Both the position numbers and the translations under genes were made by a program. A DNA stretch of 64,000 bases from Fidelibacterota bacterium. Its GTDB lineage: Bacteria; Fidelibacterota; UBA8477; JABMPR01. The stretch spans positions 1 to 64,000 of the forward strand of contig JAERTJ010000151.1 of assembly GCA_016844945.1 (NCBI GenBank), written 5' to 3'. Of this stretch, positions 25,694 through 34,500 are shown piece after piece. Each line of letters begins with the position of its first letter. Positions within the stretch are counted from its first letter, which is position 1. The notes below the pieces were generated by a model. It saw only the letters and a list, made by a program, of their open reading frames with translations, did not search any database and was not told where the DNA came from.

Positions 25694-26923
25694 TTAGTAA
25701 TCCCAATCTGGGCGTGGGTCTGGTAAACAAAGGACCTCGTCCAGTACTTCCAGCAACTCATCCGGTGCTGATATTTTTCCTGTAATCGCCAATCCTGATG
25801 CTGGACGAACACCCATCCAGAGCCGCGTGAATGTACCAATATCTGTATCCAGTATAGGTAAATCAGGCTTGAACCCTCCAGATATTTCAGAGTCGGGACC
25901 CAGGATAAGGGAGTACTCTCCCGCACACCCTTTCCATTCGAAATCTGAGTTCAGAAGTTTTTCAATGGGATCGCTTAGTCTTAGGTTAAAACTGACTGGT
26001 CGTGAGTTTAAAGTTGTGGCTTTGATACAAGCTTCCAGGTTGCATATCCTTGTCTGCCAATAGGCTGACGCCCTGTTAATGTGTTCATAATCAGATTTTG
26101 ATGTCACGATTCTTGAACGGAAAGGTAGCTTAATCAAATCCTGGATTTGCATACCTGCCGGCTCTCGCATTTTGACCAGACGAATGGCATCTCCCAGACT
26201 TTTTATAAGCGCCATGAGTTCAAGAAATTGTGCTGTCGTTTGAAAAGCCATGGCATGAATGGTCACAGGACCGTGTTCACCTTTGCTGCTGGCCCAAAAG
26301 TAGTGTGTGAGTTCACCCTCAGGACCATCAGTATATCCAAGCCCATATCCATTTTTTGACCACAACAATTCAGCCGAGAGGTAGTTGGGAGTATGGATAC
26401 TCACAGCACCATGCCTTCGGTGTCGATTGATTTGAGCGTGGTACATGATTTTTGAGTCCTCTATGGTAAGCCGCTTGGGAGGCCGTATTTTTTGATCAAT
26501 CGTAAGATCTGCAGGATCAAAGCTAATCCAATGTTCATAGCCACCAGCTCCATACCCGAGTTGCTCATAAAATCCCTGTTCAAAAATTCCCAGGGTACTG
26601 ACTAAAGCACCAGCTTGAGCATCTTCTGCAATGAGTTGGGCTGTCAACTTTTTGGCAAGTCCCTGCTTCCGTACAATGCGACTTGTGGTAACTGAGGTAA
26701 CGATTGAAAGGTCCAAATCCTGTTTTAAATACTTCAAGGTTCCCATCTTGGATGTAACCAGGCATTCGGCACTCTCCGCCAGTTCTGCCACAAGAGAACG
26801 GCCATCTTTAAGAAAAGCATCCAGGGCAGGCTCGTCCCCTTTTTCGATCCACTGAATCTCAAGCCAGATCCTCTGGACGGCTTCCCTGTCAGTTTCATGA
26901 TTGTAAGGTCTGAATTTGTACAT
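25694..26923 (-). CDS. Eis-like GNAT acetyltransferase
   Basis: 409 residues, the usual size of the Eis family (two GNAT folds plus a sterol-carrier-like C-terminal domain). The acetyl-CoA binding region reads RIVRKQGLAKKLTAQLI (near 83-99), followed by LGIFEQGFYEQLGYG (near 113-127), matching the Eis pattern of an (R/Q)xxGxG/A loop and a Y-x-x-F/L-G-Y-G segment. The C-terminal stretch from about 300 has the SCP2-like strand pattern and ends with aromatic residues (PDWDY). Eis proteins acetylate amines, including aminoglycosides in mycobacteria; the substrate here is unknown. It is monocistronic, with an A+T-rich gap of 249 bp before the next divergent gene. Confidence 0.82.
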   Translation of the reverse strand: MYKFRPYNHETDREAVQRIWLEIQWIEKGDEPALDAFLKDGRSLVAELAESAECLVTSKMGTLKYLKQDLDLSIVTSVTTSRIVRKQGLAKKLTAQLIAEDAQAGALVSTLGIFEQGFYEQLGYGAGGYEHWISFDPADLTIDQKIRPPKRLTIEDSKIMYHAQINRHRRHGAVSIHTPNYLSAELLWSKNGYGLGYTDGPEGELTHYFWASSKGEHGPVTIHAMAFQTTAQFLELMALIKSLGDAIRLVKMREPAGMQIQDLIKLPFRSRIVTSKSDYEHINRASAYWQTRICNLEACIKATTLNSRPVSFNLRLSDPIEKLLNSDFEWKGCAGEYSLILGPDSEISGGFKPDLPILDTDIGTFTRLWMGVRPASGLAITGKISAPDELLEVLDEVLCLPDPRPDWDY

Positions 26924-27172
26924 GTTTATATATTTCCCATCAAATTGAAATTGTGCTACTGAGAATTTTCTCAGTACTTGTTTTATCCGTTACCTTGAGT
27001 CTAAAAATATAGCTGGACATGATATTCCTGCAATATCCTCTTTTCGTTAACTCGCTCTCGTCCTTGTTTAGGTAAAACTCCTATTTCTGGTTACTAATTT
27101 GAGTATGAATTTTTATCAATAAGGGTAAAAACGTATGAACATGGGAGGTTGAAAAGTTTATAATTGTAAGAC

Positions 27173-29350
27173 ATGAGGAAACAATTCAAAGCCAGGAGCA
27201 GTCGTAAACAATTCAAGCAGCGGATTTATATTGCTGCGATCATATCTTTGACTGTTGTAATTGGTGTCATCAGCTGGTTGTTTATTCTCGCTCAAGATTT
27301 ACCCTCACTTGACGAACTAGAACGCTATGACCCGGACCTTATTACACGCATCGTCTCCGTTGATGATGAGGTTATTCAGGAACTATTTACCACCCAGCGG
27401 ACCCTGGTCAAATCAAATGAGATTCCCCCCCACGTTAAAAAAGCTCTCATTGTCACGGAGGATCAGCGTTTTTACAGTCATTGGGGAATGAATTTTTTCA
27501 GGACGGCATACAATATTACACTTAATGCCCTCACAGGTGAAATCCATGGTGGCGCATCCTCACTGACACAACAATTGGCGCGTAGCCTATATGCTCGCAT
27601 TGGGTTTAAGCAAACCTATACCCGGAAATTGCGTGAGTTAATCACTGCCATTCAGATTGAACATACTTTCACCAAAGAAGAAATCCTCACAATGTACTTG
27701 AATACGGTGTATTTCGGGCATGGTACCTATGGACTTCAGGCTGCAGCTAGCAAATATTTTAACAAACGAGTCGAAAACATCACCCTGGATGAAGGCGCAA
27801 TATTAGTCGGGATGCTCCGTTCACCTGCCTATTACTCTCCTATCACACATCCTGATCGATCCAAACATATCAGGAATGTTGTCATCAATAATATGTTTCG
27901 GGAGAAGGCTATTAATGCTGTTGAGCGTAATTACTTCAAATCCCTGCCCATTAAAACCTATGAACCTGATAGCATTGAAGCTGGTAATGTGGCACCCTAT
28001 TTTGGCGAATATGTCCGTCGTCAACTTGAGAAAGAGGATGAGGAGCTAGGTGTTGACCTATACCGCGATGGATTGACTATTTACACCAGCCTTGATACCC
28101 GGATGCAAACCATCGCCAATGAAGTGGTCAGCAAAGAGTTAGAACGTGTTCAGACATTATTTGATGTTCGGATGCTGGATGAGAACTCCAAAGCATTGTC
28201 TGAAATTATCGAAAAACATAATATTGAATTTACCGTAGATAGTGTACGTCTCATGATCATGGATTCTATTCCCATGCCCAACCAGCTTGAGCAGCTATTA
28301 ACGGTTCAAGCTCAACTCATATCACTGGATGTTGAAACGGGTCAAATTCGCGCTATGGTGGGTGGGAAAGATTTTAAAAAGTCTAAATGGAACCGTTCTA
28401 CGCAGATGATTCGCCAACCTGGATCGTCGTTCAAGGCCTTTCTGTATACTGCGGCGATTGACAACGGTTACCCTGTAACCACGACCCTGCTCAACCAACC
28501 TGTTGTGATCAAAATGGGAACCAACGATTCAACAGATTGGCGTCCTAAAAATTATGATCTGAGTATGGGTGGTGAAACCACCATTCGAGAGGGTATTCGT
28601 AGATCATTAAACTTGATTGCAGTTCGCACAATTCAAGAACTTATTGCACCTGCAGCAGTGGTTGAAAAAGCCAGAGCCATGGGTATCACTGCCAGGCTGT
28701 ATCCTGGAGATGCACTTGCCCTGGGTGCCTCTGCAGTAAGACCCCTTGAAATGGCTGCAGCCTATGCTGTTTACCCTCGATTGGGTATCTGGATAGAGCC
28801 TTTGGGCATCCTATCTCTACAGGATCGATTTGGTGGTGTGCTACGCAATTACACCCCTGATCGTAAGGAAGTTTTAGGTCGCGGGACATCCTATGTAATG
28901 CTCTCATTACTGGAAACAGTAGCCAATTTAGGTACAGGTGCCGGTGCCAGATGGCGCTTCGGATTTCAGGAGCCATCAGGAGGAAAAACCGGGACAACCA
29001 CTGGATTTACAGATGCCTGGTATGTTGGTTTTACCACCAGACTCTCCACTGCGGTTTGGGTGGGGCTTGATTCAGGTATCAGCCTTGGTCCTGGCATGGC
29101 TGGATCTGCTCTGGGCGTACCCATCTGGGCTCAATATATGAAGGCTGTTTATGATAGTCTGGAATGGGAACGGGAGGAGTTCGTTATTCCTGAGGAATCT
29201 GTAGTCTTCACCAATGTTTGCTCTGAAACTCAAAAACTGGCAACAGAGTACTGTACACCTCTCCGGGAAGTTTTTCTCCCTGGAACCGCTCCAACCCAAT
29301 CTTGTGATGTACACGGTATCCGTAAAAAACCTGCCATCATTGATTTTTGA
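27173..29350 (+). CDS. Class A penicillin-binding protein (PBP1A-type)
   Basis: 725 residues. Bifunctional peptidoglycan synthase of the inner membrane. A basic cytoplasmic tail is followed by a signal anchor (about 18-40). The GT51 glycosyltransferase domain contains VTEDQRFYSHWG (near 95-106, with the catalytic Glu) and GGASSLTQQLARSLY (near 125-139). The transpeptidase has SSFK with S418 and K421 (PGSSFKAF), and KTGT at K605-T608. The C-terminus ends in a Cys-containing tail (CSETQKLATEYC...SCDVHG) common in PBP1A proteins of this group. No good Shine-Dalgarno is visible before the ATG. The gene converges on AMP nucleosidase across a hairpin-repeat cluster. Confidence 0.93.
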   Translation: MRKQFKARSSRKQFKQRIYIAAIISLTVVIGVISWLFILAQDLPSLDELERYDPDLITRIVSVDDEVIQELFTTQRTLVKSNEIPPHVKKALIVTEDQRFYSHWGMNFFRTAYNITLNALTGEIHGGASSLTQQLARSLYARIGFKQTYTRKLRELITAIQIEHTFTKEEILTMYLNTVYFGHGTYGLQAAASKYFNKRVENITLDEGAILVGMLRSPAYYSPITHPDRSKHIRNVVINNMFREKAINAVERNYFKSLPIKTYEPDSIEAGNVAPYFGEYVRRQLEKEDEELGVDLYRDGLTIYTSLDTRMQTIANEVVSKELERVQTLFDVRMLDENSKALSEIIEKHNIEFTVDSVRLMIMDSIPMPNQLEQLLTVQAQLISLDVETGQIRAMVGGKDFKKSKWNRSTQMIRQPGSSFKAFLYTAAIDNGYPVTTTLLNQPVVIKMGTNDSTDWRPKNYDLSMGGETTIREGIRRSLNLIAVRTIQELIAPAAVVEKARAMGITARLYPGDALALGASAVRPLEMAAAYAVYPRLGIWIEPLGILSLQDRFGGVLRNYTPDRKEVLGRGTSYVMLSLLETVANLGTGAGARWRFGFQEPSGGKTGTTTGFTDAWYVGFTTRLSTAVWVGLDSGISLGPGMAGSALGVPIWAQYMKAVYDSLEWEREEFVIPEESVVFTNVCSETQKLATEYCTPLREVFLPGTAPTQSCDVHGIRKKPAIIDF

Positions 29351-29366
29351 TTCGTTTTTTTTAGTT

Positions 29367-29670
29367 ACCACAAAGACACGAAGGCACTAAGAAACACAAA
29401 AATAAAGTTTTTATGCTTTGTGTGTTGGTTATAAACAAACCATAAAACACAAAGATTCACAGTGACACAAAATTTTTTGTGTGAACTTTGTGTCTCGGTG
29501 ACTTGGTGGTAAAAGATGAAACTGAACCACAAAAGCACAAAGACCCGAAGCATCACAAACGAATTTCGTGCAATTTGTGTTTTAGTGACTTTGTGGTTGT
29601 ATGATTGAGAACGAACCACGAAGACACAAAGAAATTAGTGTCCTCAGTGCCTTCGAGACTTAGTGGTTAC
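29367..29670. repeat. Cluster of four imperfect hairpin repeats (ACCACAAAGACAC family)
   Basis: The 332-bp convergent gap 29351-29682 is almost filled by four self-complementary units: about 29367-29432, 29438-29512, 29525-29598 and 29614-29668. Each starts with a variant of ACCACAAAGACAC and ends with its inverted form, GTGTCTTTGTGGT-like. Examples: AACCACAAA (29525-29533) pairs with TTTGTGGTT (29590-29598), and ACACAAAA (29465-29472) with TTTTGTGT (29475-29482). Units differ in sequence and length, so this is not a CRISPR array. The same family recurs at 50986-51508 and 55777-55949. Confidence 0.85.
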
Positions 29671-29682
29671 GGAAAGCTTTTC

Positions 29683-30456
29683 CTAAAAGGAGAAGTGTTT
29701 GATTTGCTCGCCTTGCTCTGCGATGTGGGTCATAGCTTCGATACCAATATCCAGATGTAAATCTACGTACTTCTTCGTGACACTTTGATCCAGTGCTTCC
29801 GTTTTTACGCCTTCTGGAACCATAGGCATATCACTGACCAACAGCAAAGCTCCTCTGGGGATGTTATTCGCCAGACCCGTAATAAAAATTGTCGCAGTCT
29901 CCATATCGATACCGATTGCACGGATTTCATGGAGATAGTTTTTAAAGGCTTCATCGTGTTCCCAAACCCGACGATTGGTGGTATACACCACACCAGTACG
30001 ATAATCCAGATCATTGTCTACCAGGATTTGAGAGGTGTACTTGTGAATTTTGAAACTGGGCATAGCAGGGACTTCAGGACGCATATAATCATCACTGGTT
30101 CCTTCACCGCGAATGGCGGCAATAGGAAGGATAAAATGACCCAACTCTGTGGAGCGTTTAAGCCCACCACATTTCCCCAGAAAGAGTACCCCATAAGGAT
30201 TGATAGCCGATAGCAAATCCATGACGGTGGCAGCGTTGGCACTACCCATTCCAAAATTAATAATGCTTAAACCTTCGCGATTAGTCGCGACGGTCATGGT
30301 TCGATCTTCACCGTAAACAGGGACATCAAATCTCTTGGCAAATTTTTCGACATAATTTTTAAAATTAGTGAGTAATATTCGTTCACCAAATGCCTCGGGT
30401 TCCACTCCTGTATAGCGAAATATCCAGTTTTTTACGATTTCTTGTTTTGTTTCCAT
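29683..30456 (-). CDS. amn: AMP nucleosidase
   Basis: 257 residues. Cleaves AMP to adenine and ribose 5-phosphate. It is the short form found in Bacteroidota, lacking the N-terminal domain of the Escherichia coli enzyme. Visible family segments: KQEIVKNWIFRYTG at the N-terminus, NFGMGSANAATVMDLLSA (near 67-84), GKCGGLKRSTELGHFILP (near 94-111), RGEGTSDDY (near 115), YTTNRRVWEHDEAF (near 157-170), IDMETATIF (near 183-191, the nucleoside-phosphorylase-type Met-Glu) and LLLVSDMPMVPEGVKTE (near 204-220). The gene is monocistronic. Its 3' end lies 13 bases from the hairpin-repeat cluster. Confidence 0.9.
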   Translation of the reverse strand: METKQEIVKNWIFRYTGVEPEAFGERILLTNFKNYVEKFAKRFDVPVYGEDRTMTVATNREGLSIINFGMGSANAATVMDLLSAINPYGVLFLGKCGGLKRSTELGHFILPIAAIRGEGTSDDYMRPEVPAMPSFKIHKYTSQILVDNDLDYRTGVVYTTNRRVWEHDEAFKNYLHEIRAIGIDMETATIFITGLANNIPRGALLLVSDMPMVPEGVKTEALDQSVTKKYVDLHLDIGIEAMTHIAEQGEQIKHFSF

Positions 30457-30647
30457 GCTTCTAATCTAATCGATGGGAGGGCTGTCTAAAATAGTTTGCA
30501 TAGATCTTTGCATTTTCGCCATTCAAACCAGTCATAGCCAATTCACGCGAAGATCTATTTTATTCCAAAAAAAGCTCGGGGGTAACCCTCGGATATTAGA
30601 AAACAAAATCCTTGTCATTAACGCCCTGAAATCGGAGATTCAACGAC

Positions 30648-31298
30648 ATGCTAAAAAATGTCACTTACATTCTGGCCTTAATGCTATCAATTCTACTGGG
30701 GGTGTCATGTACCTCACATCCTGTCATTTCACCTGAGCCCTTAAAGCCAGATGAGACATACAAGGGCGTTATCCTATCTGCAGAAAACATGATTCCACAA
30801 TTTGTATATCGCAAAGGCATGGGTGAAAAAATGGATGCTGGAGTCAGGATAGGCATGCTTCCTATCCACGGCAGTGGCGTTGATGCCACAGTGACACTGC
30901 GAGACGAAGGTTCGCGTCTTCATACCATGAATCTGGCAGGTACATATGCAGAACAAAGCTCATTTGAAGCGACCTATTATAACGTCTCCAGAAAAGAACG
31001 CACCAAGACAGTAAGACGTGATGGCAAGGTCTTTAAACAGACCGAAGTTGACATTTTCAATTACGGTTATATTGGCCTTAGATACGCATACATTCCCCAT
31101 GGACTTTGGGGAGATGATATTCACCTGTTTGGTTTGCTCTACGGGATGAACTTTAGAAAGACCTGGGGCGCCGAATTGGGCTACTTCCATGATTTTACAG
31201 GTCGCACCCCTGTTTCTGAATATGGATTTAACCCCAAATACGCGCCCTTGACGGGAATTTCATTGCGCATTTGGTTCGGTCAATTGATCAAAAAATGA
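30648..31298 (+). CDS. Outer-membrane-type lipoprotein, unknown
   Basis: 216 residues. The N-terminus is a lipoprotein signal with lipobox LLGVSC, lipidated at C21. The mature part is basic and beta-rich, with a glycine- and aromatic-rich C-terminal half (YGYIGLRYAYIPHGLWGDD, FGLLYGMNFRKTWGAELGYFHDF) and a last strand ISLRIWFGQLIKK, suggesting a small beta-barrel or barrel-associated protein. I do not recognise the family. GGAG lies ten bases before the ATG. It stands alone between the nucleosidase and the giant secreted protein, which starts 214 bases downstream. Confidence 0.65.
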   Translation: MLKNVTYILALMLSILLGVSCTSHPVISPEPLKPDETYKGVILSAENMIPQFVYRKGMGEKMDAGVRIGMLPIHGSGVDATVTLRDEGSRLHTMNLAGTYAEQSSFEATYYNVSRKERTKTVRRDGKVFKQTEVDIFNYGYIGLRYAYIPHGLWGDDIHLFGLLYGMNFRKTWGAELGYFHDFTGRTPVSEYGFNPKYAPLTGISLRIWFGQLIKK

Positions 31299-31413
31299 AG
31301 CGTATTTATACTATATCTATAATATATATCATTTTCATGTCGCTGTAATTGAGCTGGCAATAGGCTTGATACCATTCTACAGCATTTCTATATTTGGCGT
31401 TTAACCAGAGAAA

Positions 31414-31443
31414 TTGGCTCTTTATTATAGATCGTCATATTAT
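31414..31443 (+). promoter_or_regulatory. Possible promoter of the 1830-residue secreted protein
   Basis: TTGGCT (31414-31419), an 18-bp spacer and TATTAT (31438-31443) lie about 70 bases before the start codon. The -10 matches five of six consensus bases; the -35 matches only the leading TTG clearly. It is offered as the best candidate in the 214-bp gap 31299-31512. Confidence 0.35.
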
Positions 31444-31512
31444 CTGGACAAACATGTAGTCGAATAAAATGCCAAAAGGGCCAATTATTAATTGAATACT
31501 AAGGAGTTCACC

Positions 31513-34500
31513 ATGAAACGATTGTTCTCAACCGGATGGGTTTTCGTGCTTGTCATTCTGATGGCAACTGGAGCCTTTGCTGACCGAAAGGCAGCTCCAA
31601 ATGCTGATTGCGATGACTGTTTAAAAACATCCCCCGATCGAAACCTCAATTGGAATGCAGAAACAGTCGAGTCTTCATCCCTTCGTGATGAGGAAGCAGT
31701 CTATCATGATGGCTCATTCGAAGGTGAAATTGGTTGCGGTGGTGGTTGCGGCTTCAGTGTTCGCTTTACTGCAGATACACCAATTTTTCTTACTGGTGTT
31801 AGAATTTATACCCAAAGTGGTAATGCCACAGCTGCAGTTGTAAGTATTTATACAGATCCTGCTGGTGCGATTGCAGGACCACCCACAGCCCCTGTAGGAC
31901 CAAATGATCCTTCTGCTATTTGGGAATCCGATCCAATGGATTTGACCTCTGGTGCTGACCCAACTCAATTTGATATTGCCATAGATAACCTAACGATCCC
32001 AGCTGGTGATTATTATGTCGTGGTCTGGGAGAACGAATCTGGAACCGCATTTATCTCAAATGATCTTCAACTCAACTATATCGATCGCAACTGGGGATAC
32101 TCAAGTGTGGGCTGGTCTACCATAAATGATGCCACAGGTGGTGCTCCTGACCTGACTGGAAACCTTGGGATTTCTACCTTCTTCCTGCCTCAGCAAATTG
32201 AAGGTTCCTACATGACCGTTGATCCGCGTAACATAAATTTTGGTGTTTTGCAAATTGATGATGGCATGGTTACTCAGGACATCACAATTGGAAATATTGG
32301 GCTGGAAAGCTTTGATGTTACAGCAATCGATATTGCAGGTGTTGGTTTCACAACAGATTTGATTACACCTGTGACAGTTCTTCCCGATACTTTTATCACC
32401 ATGGATATTACCTATACCCCCACTGTGGAAGGTCCTATCACAGGAACTTTCACCATTACCAGTGATGCGGACAATTCAACAGAAGCCATTATCAATGCTT
32501 CAGCTATGGTTTTTGATGGATTCCCAGAGTATTTGATCTGGAACCCATCACTCTCAGTAAGCGGAGCAGCCTTTGCAGAGGACTTTGCCACTTTGGGCTA
32601 TACGGCTGTTGAATCAAATGATTTATTTATTTTTGGGTCACCCCTCGATGCTGGATATTCAGGTGTATTCGTTACGCTAGGAATTTTCTCAGATAATTAT
32701 GTTCTCCAGGACAGCTCAGCAGAAGTCCTTGCCTTAATGGCATATGCCGATGCTGGTAATCCACTCTATATGGAAGGTGGCGACACCTGGGCTTATGACT
32801 CACAAACAACCCTTCACGGTTATTTTGGAATCGATGGTTTCGCTGATGGTGGTGCTGACCTGACCTCCGTTCTAGGTGTGAATTCTCTGGATGGATTTGG
32901 TTTTACTTATAACGGCGGTAATAGTTTTATTGACCACCTGGCTCCTATTGATCAGGATGGGATGGTCATTCACTTAAACCCTGCCGATAGTGTAGGCTGT
33001 GGTGTGCATTATCTGAGTCCAAGCTTAAATACAATTGGAAATTCATTTGAGTATGGTGGACTGGTTGATAGTGTTGGAACCAGGACTGAGTTGCTTGAGG
33101 ACTATCTAGAACTCCTTTCCACGCCTTACACAGATATCTGGCCCCCAAGTGTGGGTGGTGTCACTCAGTTTACTTTTACACTTGATACAGAAGGTCCATA
33201 CACTGTTGAGGCTGCAATCTCAGATAATGTGGAAATGGATTTCTCCATTCTTTATTACAATGTTAACGGTGGCGCTTTCTCCACTGCTTCAATGAGTGAA
33301 GAAGGTGATGGCATTTATTCTGGAAATATTCCAGGACAACCTGTTGGAAGCACAGTTGGTTATTATGTCATGGCCTTTGACTCTGAGGGGAATGAAGGCT
33401 TTTCTCCCGAAGGTGCACCTGAAGAACTTTACTTTTTCGATGTTGTTTCACATTTGCCACCGGTCTACCTGACTGCTCTTTCCGGTCTTGATGGAACGGT
33501 TGAACTTAACTGGGCAGTTCCGGGGACAGAAGCTCCACCACAAGCTGAATGTGCAGATTATACTATAACCAGTATGCCTTTTAACACAACGGGAACCAAT
33601 CTGGGGATGGTTGACAATTTTGACGTAACCTTCAGTGATGGAGAGGATGTAGCTTATCAGTTAAACGTTCTTCAGCCTACAACCTATACGATCTCTCTGT
33701 GTAATGGCACCGATTATGATTCCAAATTGGAAGTCTTTTTTGAAGACTGTTCAACTTCCACTGGCTACTACAATGATGATGCCTGTGGACTCCAGTCTGA
33801 ATTGACAGATGTTCAGCTAGAAACGGGGACTTATTATGTTGTCGTCGATGGATTCAGCGGTGCAACAGGAAATTATACCCTGGATATTTTTGAACAAACC
33901 GCTCGCCGTCAACCACAAGCTTTGGTTGCAAATGATCTACGCTATGAACTCAATAAATTGCGAGCAAGTGGCTTTGACGTTAACCCCCAACTCCTTAGTT
34001 CTAGCGCTTCACGATACGATACCAGAGAATTACGTGAACTCACAAACTATGGTATATATCGAAGTGAAACCTCACCAGTGCTCATTGAAGCTGGGAACCA
34101 GATTGACATGATTGTCACCGATACAACATTCTACTCTGACCATCCTGTCGTGAATGGTACAACCTATTACTATCGTGTTTCCGCTATTTACGATGATGGT
34201 GAAGCTGCCTCTACCCAGGTTGAGGCAATCGCTGAGAATCATGAACCCATGATGCCTCTCAACCTCTCGGGCACAGTGAATGATGAAACCAACACTGTTA
34301 CCCTGGATTGGGATGATAATTCAGATTATGATCTGGCAGGATATTATGTTTATCGTGATGGTGAAATTGCTGATGAAGTAACCGAGTCAACCTTCAATGA
34401 AGTAGTTGTCGATGGTGCCTATCGTTACCAGGTATCATCCTTCGATACTGGTGGCATGGAATCAGATGTTTCTAGCCATATTCAGGTCCTGGTGGGTGAA

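Noticed and set aside
29367-29670. Possible CRISPR array in the tandem repeats
   Set aside because: Units are self-complementary, differ from each other in sequence and length, and have no constant-length spacers; there are no cas genes.
30473-30736. Plus-strand reading frame of 87 codons before the 30648 lipoprotein
   Set aside because: No family resemblance, overlaps the true lipoprotein start in another frame, and lacks a ribosome binding site.
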